The notes under the pieces are model-generated. The model made no database searches. It was not told the DNA's origin and worked only from the letters and a program-made list of their open reading frames with translations. From NCBI GenBank assembly GCA_900767005.1, contig CAAFXL010000182.1:1-11311 (forward strand): a DNA stretch of 11,311 bases. The letters are read 5' to 3'. Source of the stretch: an uncultured Ruminobacter sp. (GTDB taxonomy: Bacteria > Pseudomonadota > Gammaproteobacteria > Enterobacterales > Succinivibrionaceae). A program made the translations under genes and the position numbers. Shown here piece after piece: positions 6,721 to 11,311 of this stretch. The stretch's first letter is position 1. The number at the start of each line of letters is the position of its first letter.

Positions 6721-6748
6721 ATTTTATAATTTTTTTATAAAAAGTCAA
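6721..6748 (-). promoter_or_regulatory. Sigma70-type promoter of the rimP-nusA-infB operon
   Basis: On the minus strand TTGACT (6743-6748; five of six consensus bases) is followed after 16 nt by TAAAAT (6721-6726; five of six). The spacer is AT-rich. It begins about 10 nt past the stop codon of the upstream lipoprotein gene, with no terminator between. Transcription would begin near 6714, giving a leader of about 260 nt before rimP. Confidence 0.65.
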
Positions 6749-6757
6749 CATTAATAA

Positions 6758-7132
6758 TTAATTACCAAAAGCTTCACTAACACTATTTTGGATTTTTTCA
6801 ATTCGCTCTTTCTTTTCACCACTAATTGGGGAATTGCGTCCCCCAACAGGGTACTTACGCTTACCAATAAATCGAACATAAGTTCGCACCGCTTCTGCCT
6901 TAAGGTCGCAAATTTCCCTATCGATATCACCATATCTTGAGGAATTACGCGAATAAAGCAAAATAGCATCAGCATCATTTGGGGAATATTTACCTACATA
7001 TTCTGCAATATCACTCATGCTTTGCACATAATCATTTTTAGAAGAACAATTAACCTTAGGTTGGCAGGCACTAATAAAAAATAATGCACCAATAATAAAA
7101 ATTAAAGAGCTTTTTTGGGTAATACTTTTCAT
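6758..7132 (-). CDS. Small putative lipoprotein (paralogue A)
   Basis: I do not recognise a characterised function. The 124-aa protein has a lipoprotein signal peptide: charged start, a hydrophobic stretch at residues 9-20, and lipobox ISAC with the lipidated cysteine at 23. The mature part is about 100 residues with two further cysteines (29 and 75), which could form a disulfide in the periplasm, and a basic C-terminus without membrane segments. The pattern NCSSK..Y..S...I..Y just after the lipobox recurs in the lipoprotein encoded at 7609-7980, as does a second block around the later cysteine, so the two look like diverged paralogues. The overall build resembles the DUF6694 family of small proteobacterial lipoproteins, but that is memory-based and uncertain. 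The start has a strong AAGGAAGGA just upstream. Its 5' region is a 15-bp repeat array. Confidence 0.75.
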   Translation of the reverse strand: MKSITQKSSLIFIIGALFFISACQPKVNCSSKNDYVQSMSDIAEYVGKYSPNDADAILLYSRNSSRYGDIDREICDLKAEAVRTYVRFIGKRKYPVGGRNSPISGEKKERIEKIQNSVSEAFGN

Positions 7133-7201
7133 TTTGTCCTTCCTTAATTTTTTATTCCTAAACTTTCTTTACTATTCATTAGGTTAATTATTCTTTGGTT
7201 T

Positions 7202-7356
7202 TATTCCAAATATTGATATTCCTAAGATTATTATTCCTTAGTTTTTTATTCCAAATGTTGGTATTTAAAAATTTAATATTTATATTCCTAAAACTAAATT
7301 ACCTATGTTTTTATTTCAAAAACTAAATAACCTATTTTTATTATTCCAAAAATCTT
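7202..7356. repeat. Degenerate 15-bp tandem repeat (TATTCCWAA core)
   Basis: TATTCC begins at 7202, 7217, 7232 and 7247, exactly 15 bp apart, each followed by AAA, TAA or TTA. More decayed units start at 7262 (TATTTAAAA) and 7277. Further TATTCC or TATTTC cores at 7283, 7312 and 7342 are 29 and 30 bp apart, so they keep about twice the period. On the minus strand the core reads TTWGGAATA, so the 5' region of the downstream lipoprotein gene carries many Shine-Dalgarno-like GGAATA words. Stop codons in every copy-phased frame argue against coding. Confidence 0.75.
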
Positions 7357-7429
7357 AAAACCTTAAGTTTCTTAATTTTTTGGTTCAAACTCTAATCCTT
7401 AAACATAAACCTTTTAGCTTTAGTTTTAA

Positions 7430-7460
7430 TATTAGTATTAACTTTTACTATTAGTATTAA
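7430..7460. repeat. 12-bp direct repeat
   Basis: TATTAGTATTAA occurs at 7430-7441 and 7449-7460. No function is apparent; it belongs to the same repeat-rich gap as the 15-bp array. Confidence 0.6.
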
Positions 7461-7608
7461 ATAAGCTTTTACCTTCTTTGCTATTACTATCTTTTAACTA
7501 TATTACATTTACTGTTTTTTATTTATCTATTTTACTTTTGCTATACCAAACCTAATAATATTTGGGTTACTCCACCTTTGGCAATAACCTTGTCCTATAC
7601 TCCTTTTT

Positions 7609-7980
7609 TTACACTCCTTTTGAAAAATCTACTAACTCTTTAGCATCCATACCACAGATGGATTTTTTTAAAGTTTGAGATTTTTCAAGTAAAGTTTTAT
7701 CTTCTGATTTACCTTCGTTATCACTTAAATTATGATTTAAAGTTTCTTGTGATTTATTCTCATTAACCTTTAAGTAGGTAAGCGTAAACATAATCTCTTT
7801 AGGATTACCTAAGTTTTTAGCTTTAGTGTAATCTAAAACCTCAACTAAGCTTTTTTTAAAACTTGCCTTAGTTTCGCAATTAATTGTAGGGCCTTCCTTA
7901 CAACCAGTTAGAGCTAATCCCCCAAAAGTAAGGGTAAGAATTAAAGCAAAAAGGGGTAATCCTTTAAATTTTGTAATCAT
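7609..7980 (-). CDS. Small putative lipoprotein (paralogue B)
   Basis: Unrecognised as a characterised gene. The 123-aa protein starts MITKFKGLPLFAL, has a hydrophobic signal segment and the lipobox LTGC with the lipidated cysteine at 27. The mature part contains NCETK..F..S...V..Y (Cys35) and, near the end, an ICGMDAKELVDFSK block (Cys109). Both blocks line up with the lipoprotein at 6758-7132 (NCSSK..Y..S...I..Y and ICDLKAEAV), although the spacer between them here is longer and Ser/Asn/Glu-rich. The C-terminal block recalls DUF6694-type lipoproteins (low certainty). I chose the ATG at 7980, 8 nt from AAAAGAG; a TTG two codons earlier has almost no room for a ribosome-binding site. It stands alone between two long AT-rich gaps. 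Confidence 0.75.
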   Translation of the reverse strand: MITKFKGLPLFALILTLTFGGLALTGCKEGPTINCETKASFKKSLVEVLDYTKAKNLGNPKEIMFTLTYLKVNENKSQETLNHNLSDNEGKSEDKTLLEKSQTLKKSICGMDAKELVDFSKGV

Positions 7981-8522
7981 TATCAAGACTCTTTTAATAA
8001 TTTATTTGTTTTAGCACATAAGCTATGTTTTTGCTCACAATTATGAATGATAACTATCTTTTTATTAGTTTTTATCAGTTTATACTTATTAGTTTTAATT
8101 TTTCTACGGGGATTTTTAAGGATTCTTATTTATTTTTTCTTATTTCTATTTATTAATTTTGTAAGTTTTTGTTTTTCCCTTAGTTTTGTTTTTCTCTTAG
8201 TTTTGTTTTCTCCAAATTAGATGTTTTTAAAATTAAAATTTTTATGAAGAAATTACTTTACAAAATACACTCCCATGTTTAAAGTTTAGCATAGAAATTT
8301 TAATAGTGATTTTTATTAGTATAAGATTTTGAAAATCATCAAAAATTTGGTTCTTCATAGAACATGTAAGTTTAAAAATTTTATAAAACTTAAGAGAAAA
8401 AGTTTTAATTATAAATAAAGACTTTATATTTTTTTTGCTATCAAGATTATTTAATTGTGTCTTATATTTTTCTTTAAAACACTACAAAATCCATAAAGAA
8501 CCAATGTTTTGCCTGTATCAAT
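7981..8522. other. AT-rich gene-free region
   Basis: This gap of 542 bases between the nitroreductase stop and the lipoprotein start shows no supportable gene. It contains a three-copy 17-bp T-rich repeat (8162-8212), a small hairpin GTTCT/AGAAC (8350-8363) and an AT-rich dyad TAAGTTT/AAACTTA (8367-8392). None of these has the GC-rich stem plus T-tract of a clear terminator. The lipoprotein promoter must lie here, but I could not choose one. Confidence 0.7.
8162..8212. repeat. 17-bp tandem repeat, three copies
   Basis: CTTAGTTTTGTTTTTCT (8179-8195) is followed immediately by CTTAGTTTTGTTTTCTC (8196-8212), and a decayed copy precedes them at 8162-8178 (TAAGTTTTTGTTTTTCC). The plus strand is a pyrimidine-rich tract. 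Confidence 0.65.
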
Positions 8523-9050
8523 TTATTTTACAAAGAAAACACGATTTTCTTTACGTTTTGGTGGCTTTGGATTTTCACCATCAATATAACCTAAGGCACA
8601 ATGACCAATACCTTCATATTCTTCAGTAATTCCTAGATTTTTTAGAAAATCTTTACCCCACTTGCTTTCAAATTCTTCTTTAGCTCGATGTATCCAGCAG
8701 CTACCAATACCTAATGAATGAGCCTCAAGCATTAAGTTACCCATTACTAAGCTTCCATCATAAACTCGATTGTTCCAGTCTTTTTTAGCAAGCACAATAA
8801 TCATGTAAGGAGCACCATAGAATGGGTCAAAATCTTCTTTCCAGCCGCCAATTTCACAATTAAATTTGGAGATATAATCGCGTACTTCTTTATTAGTTAC
8901 TAAGATCATAATGGTATTTTGATAACCGCGACCATTAGGAGCATAGAGACCAGATTCTAAAATATCATCTAAGATTTCTTGAGGAATTGGATCAGGTTTA
9001 AACTTGCGAATACTTCTTCTTTCAATAATATTCTTTAGCACTTCATTCAT
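8523..9050 (-). CDS. Nitroreductase family protein (FMN-dependent oxidoreductase)
   Basis: This is a single-domain member of the nitroreductase superfamily: cytoplasmic, usually homodimeric flavoenzymes that use NAD(P)H to reduce nitro compounds, quinones or other acceptors. The 175-aa protein begins MNEVLKNIIERRSIRKFKPD, and the RRSIRKF segment is the family's FMN phosphate-binding motif. APNGRGYQN (about 39-47) replaces the usual APS..N.QPW region, and GIGSCWIH (about 137-144) is the conserved segment near the flavin. The C-terminal GYIDGENPKPPKRK is also typical. The start at 9050 has an AAGGAG 6 nt upstream; a frame-compatible ATG at 9086 would place that site inside the protein. The physiological substrate cannot be told from sequence. 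It sits alone after the ATPase-nuclease pair, with a dyad just upstream that could regulate it. Confidence 0.9.
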   Translation of the reverse strand: MNEVLKNIIERRSIRKFKPDPIPQEILDDILESGLYAPNGRGYQNTIMILVTNKEVRDYISKFNCEIGGWKEDFDPFYGAPYMIIVLAKKDWNNRVYDGSLVMGNLMLEAHSLGIGSCWIHRAKEEFESKWGKDFLKNLGITEEYEGIGHCALGYIDGENPKPPKRKENRVFFVK

Positions 9051-9072
9051 TAATAACTCCTTAAAAAAATAT

Positions 9073-9102
9073 GGTATAAGGAACAAAATTAGTCCTTATA
9101 CC
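9073..9102 (-). terminator. 10-bp dyad between nuclease gene and nitroreductase
   Basis: GGTATAAGGA (9073-9082) pairs perfectly with TCCTTATACC (9093-9102) over a 10-base loop. On the minus strand the stem is followed by ATATTTTTTT and then the nitroreductase AAGGAG. It starts about 22 nt past the ATPase-nuclease stop. This suits an intrinsic terminator for that gene. A perfect dyad with a 10-base centre that also overlaps a candidate -10 could equally be a protein-binding operator. Confidence 0.55.
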
Positions 9103-9123
9103 TAAAATATTAACAAGCCACAA
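9095..9123 (-). promoter_or_regulatory. Candidate promoter of the nitroreductase gene
   Basis: On the minus strand TTGTGG (9118-9123) is followed after exactly 17 nt by TATAAG (9095-9100). The -10 is good and the -35 is poor. The -10 lies within one arm of the 9073-9102 dyad, so a regulator bound there would block RNA polymerase. Confidence 0.35.
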
Positions 9124-9124
9124 T

Positions 9125-10744
9125 TTATTTACATGAAACTTTACACTTAGTAAATTCGTGCTTCTCAGCTGATTCCACAATTGCAACCCTTACAAGTTTT
9201 TCGGTGGTGAAATCTACCATATATTTACGGTCTATAATTTGATCCATTGCTTCATTAAGAAGCTTTTCTTCATTATCGCCATTTCTAGCTACTTTAAACT
9301 CAAAGGCATAAGTTACGTTTGTAAACTTTATTACTAAGTCGCATCTACCTTTTGCACTTTGTACCTCAAAACCATTATCTATACCAATACATGATAAACC
9401 TAATGAAACAATATCTCGAACACTTATTTCATCATCAAAAATCTTAGAGTTATAGCTAATGTAATTTAAGATTTTTCCAAAATTATCCATAATTTTTTCA
9501 GCATCTTCATTTATTAATGAATCAATTACCTGCTTATAAAAACCTACGGGGAAATTAGGTTTATTAATTAAATTGTTATAACAAAGTACATTATTAATGA
9601 AAAAAGATGCCATGAATCTTTTCATTTCAAAATTTGGAAATCTTAAGGTGTAAATATTACCTGATACCGAATCAATGGTTAAGTAGCCACTTTGATATAA
9701 CATTGAAATAATAGAAAGATGCTTTATATCTTTACTAGATGTTAATTCATCATAATCTATTGAATAGTTATCTAATAATGGATTAAAAACATTATCTTTA
9801 TTGGGATCTATAAATTTATTCTTAAAATAATTAACAACTAAAGTTGAAAAACCACTGCTAGTCCAATATGAAGTTAAATCACTACCAGGATCAGCTAAAA
9901 ATTTTAATATTGACCAAGGATTATAAACATGAGTTCTAGCAAATTTATCAAATGAATAACCATCATAATAACCTTTCAACTCTTGTTTTAATACATTTAC
10001 AGGTCTTCCTAAAATATTTGATGCTCTTTGAAGATATTTGCAAAAATATAGTTCAAGCTCCTCTTGAGTAAATCCTACTAAAGATGAAAAATCTGGGATA
10101 AAACTTAAATCAGTTGTATCATTAAATCCTGAAAATATACTTATATTCGAAAATCTTGAGACACCTGTTATAAATATAAATCTAAATTTATCCATATACG
10201 ACTTTGTCGTTGAAAAAAAATCATATAAAAAATCACGATATTTATTAAATTCTTCTTCATTTTCAATATTGTTTGAAAGTTGACTATCATATTCATCAAC
10301 TAATAATACAAAAGGATATTCTATTTTAGAACATATTCTTTTAAATAATTTTAATGGTTTAAACTTAACTCTTTCATCAATTAGAATATTGTTTCTTAAG
10401 GCAAAATCTTCTAAATCATCGTAAATATCATCTTTAAATTCATCAAAATTATTTTTTGTAAAATGAAGAAAATCTAAATATAAAACAGGATAAGTTGTAT
10501 CATGCCATAATTCTTTAATTTTTAAGCCATCAAAATACTCTAAACCGTGCTCAAACAATGACTTTAATGTTGTAGTAAGAAGAGATTTACCAAATCTACG
10601 CGGTCTTGATAAAAAACAAGGACTCTTGCTATTAACAAATTGAGCTATTAAATCTGTCTTATCAACGTAAATTTTTTTATCCTGTCTTAACTCTTCGAAT
10701 GAGCTATATCCTAAAGGAAGAGAGTCAACATTATAAGATTTCAT
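9125..10744 (-). CDS. AAA-ATPase-like / PD-(D/E)XK nuclease family protein
   Basis: The 539-aa protein has the architecture of the 'predicted AAA-ATPase' (PF09820) plus PDDEXK_9/DUF1703 (PF08011) family. It opens with the family signature LPLGYSSFEELRQDKKIYVD. The P-loop SRPRRFGKS ends at Ser54 (Lys53). Walker B is FVLLVDEYD (145-153). A sensor-like segment IFITGVSRF lies at 190-198, and KGYYDGYSF (257-265) is another family hallmark. The C-terminus carries GRCDLVI (Asp469) and EFK (482-484), the core of a PD-(D/E)XK fold, then QIIDRKY. All key residues are present, so it looks intact. Its function is not established; genome-wide multicopy occurrence is typical of the family. The ATG has GAGG 7 nt upstream. 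A weak promoter (TTGAAG, 17 nt, TAAATA) could lie in the 47-nt gap after the tandem paralogue. Confidence 0.9.
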   Translation of the reverse strand: MKSYNVDSLPLGYSSFEELRQDKKIYVDKTDLIAQFVNSKSPCFLSRPRRFGKSLLTTTLKSLFEHGLEYFDGLKIKELWHDTTYPVLYLDFLHFTKNNFDEFKDDIYDDLEDFALRNNILIDERVKFKPLKLFKRICSKIEYPFVLLVDEYDSQLSNNIENEEEFNKYRDFLYDFFSTTKSYMDKFRFIFITGVSRFSNISIFSGFNDTTDLSFIPDFSSLVGFTQEELELYFCKYLQRASNILGRPVNVLKQELKGYYDGYSFDKFARTHVYNPWSILKFLADPGSDLTSYWTSSGFSTLVVNYFKNKFIDPNKDNVFNPLLDNYSIDYDELTSSKDIKHLSIISMLYQSGYLTIDSVSGNIYTLRFPNFEMKRFMASFFINNVLCYNNLINKPNFPVGFYKQVIDSLINEDAEKIMDNFGKILNYISYNSKIFDDEISVRDIVSLGLSCIGIDNGFEVQSAKGRCDLVIKFTNVTYAFEFKVARNGDNEEKLLNEAMDQIIDRKYMVDFTTEKLVRVAIVESAEKHEFTKCKVSCK

Positions 10745-10791
10745 TATTAGTCCTCATTTGTATTTAAATATCTAATTCTAGTACTTCAATA

Positions 10792-11311
10792 TTAAAGCAC
10801 TTTACACTTAGTAAATTCATGTTTAAGATCTGATTCCACAATTGCAACTCTTACAAGTTTTTTGGTGGTAAAATCTACCATATATTTACGGTCTATAATT
10901 TGTTCTATTGCTTCATTAAGAAGTTTCTCTTCATCATCACCATTTCTAGCTACTTTAAACTCAAAAGCAAAACTCACTTTTGAAAATTTTATTACTAAGT
11001 CGCATCTTCCTTTTGCACTTTGTCTCTCATACTCATTAATAATACCTAAAAAAGATAAGCCCATAGAAATAATATCACGCACGCTTATTTCATCATTAAA
11101 GATTTTAGAACTATAGCTAATGTAATTTAAGATTTTTCCGAAAGCTTCCTTTATTTCTTCAGCACTTTGATTTACTAATGCATTCATTACCTCTTTATAA
11201 AAAGCTTCATTAAAATAATCTTTATTTATTAGATTATTGTAAGCAAGAACGTCTTCAATAAAAAATGATGCCATGTATCTTTTTATTTCAAAATTTGGAA
11301 ATCTTAAGGTA
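10792..11311 (-). CDS. Partial AAA-ATPase-like / PD-(D/E)XK nuclease (tandem paralogue)
   Basis: This is the C-terminal third of a second copy of the gene at 9125-10744. The frame stays open to the window edge: before the first methionine at 11274 it reads TLRFPNFEIKRY, matching TLRFPNFEMKRF of the neighbour. The ATG at 11274 is therefore internal, not a start, and the gene extends beyond the window. Nuclease residues are kept (GRCDLVI, EFK, QIIDRKY). By hand alignment about three quarters of some 170 shared residues are identical, rising to about 86% in the nuclease end. It lies 47 nt upstream of the complete copy on the same strand with no clear terminator between, so co-transcription is possible. 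Whether its ATPase half is intact cannot be seen here. Confidence 0.88.
   Translation of the reverse strand, partial: TLRFPNFEIKRYMASFFIEDVLAYNNLINKDYFNEAFYKEVMNALVNQSAEEIKEAFGKILNYISYSSKIFNDEISVRDIISMGLSFLGIINEYERQSAKGRCDLVIKFSKVSFAFEFKVARNGDDEEKLLNEAIEQIIDRKYMVDFTTKKLVRVAIVESDLKHEFTKCKVL

Larger units (their letters stand above)
7133..7608. other. AT-rich intergenic region with degenerate repeats
   Basis: The 476 bases between the two lipoprotein genes hold no coding frame that I can support. They are very AT-rich and contain a degenerate 15-bp tandem array (about 7202-7356) and a two-copy 12-bp repeat (7430-7460). An imperfect dyad at 7565-7589 (GGTTA with TAACC, inner CCA with TGG) lies just after the upstream lipoprotein stop, but it has no good T-tract and is at best a weak terminator. 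I found no convincing promoter. Confidence 0.7.

Noticed and set aside
6751..6978. Minus-strand frame overlapping the first lipoprotein
   Set aside because: It overlaps a better-supported gene that has a signal peptide and a strong ribosome-binding site.
7202..7460. Repeat-rich gap as a CRISPR array
   Set aside because: Repeats are 15 bp or shorter, directly adjacent and degenerate, with no unique spacers of uniform length and no cas genes.
8435..8629. Plus-strand frame across the 3' end of the nitroreductase gene
   Set aside because: Half of it is antisense to a real gene, and the rest is AT-rich with no ribosome-binding site or domain.
11272..11274. ATG as the start of a separate 160-aa nuclease gene
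   Set aside because: The frame is open upstream to the window edge and matches the neighbour's internal sequence, so the methionine is internal.
9125..11311. Transposon or insertion sequence containing the nuclease genes
   Set aside because: No terminal inverted repeats, target duplications or transposase are visible, and one end is outside the window.

Overview
The window looks like AT-rich gammaproteobacterial chromosome. The translation/transcription genes rimP, nusA, infB, rbfA and truB lie in the enterobacterial order, all on the minus strand. NusA has the two C-terminal acidic repeats of the E. coli type, and RimP, IF2, RbfA and TruB align with the E. coli proteins from remembered sequence. 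The low GC, the nitroreductase and the duplicated 'AAA-ATPase-like plus PD-(D/E)XK' genes would suit an anaerobic gut or rumen lineage such as Succinivibrionaceae. That placement is an inference, not a demonstration.

Layout, read in the direction of transcription (minus strand, from high to low coordinates). 11311-10792: C-terminal end of an AAA-ATPase-like/PD-(D/E)XK nuclease cut by the window edge. 10744-9125: a complete paralogue in tandem. 9102-9073: a 10-bp dyad that may be a terminator and/or an operator. 9050-8523: a small nitroreductase. 8522-7981: AT-rich gap with a 17-bp repeat. 7980-7609 and 7132-6758: two small lipoproteins that look like distant paralogues, separated by a 476-base gap holding a degenerate 15-bp tandem repeat. 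6748-6721: a good sigma70-type promoter followed by a leader of about 260 nt with three hairpins. The last hairpin is a textbook intrinsic terminator, embedded in a possible 29-codon upstream ORF that stops 2 nt before rimP. 6454-112: rimP, nusA, infB, rbfA, truB.

The five-gene cluster couples transcription elongation and termination (NusA), translation initiation (IF2), 30S maturation (RimP, RbfA) and tRNA modification (TruB). Hairpins at the infB-rbfA and rbfA-truB junctions suggest that the cluster is divided into segments by termination or processing. No tRNA gene comparable to E. coli metY is visible before rimP.

The most interesting signals are the apparent attenuator-like leader of the nusA operon, an IF2 that lacks its first N-terminal subdomain but carries a perfect alternating X-Ala repeat, the paralogous lipoproteins next to a minisatellite, and the tandem nuclease pair whose nuclease ends are much more alike than the segment just before them. 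Functions of the lipoproteins and of the ATPase-nuclease genes are unknown. Nothing here proves a new system.
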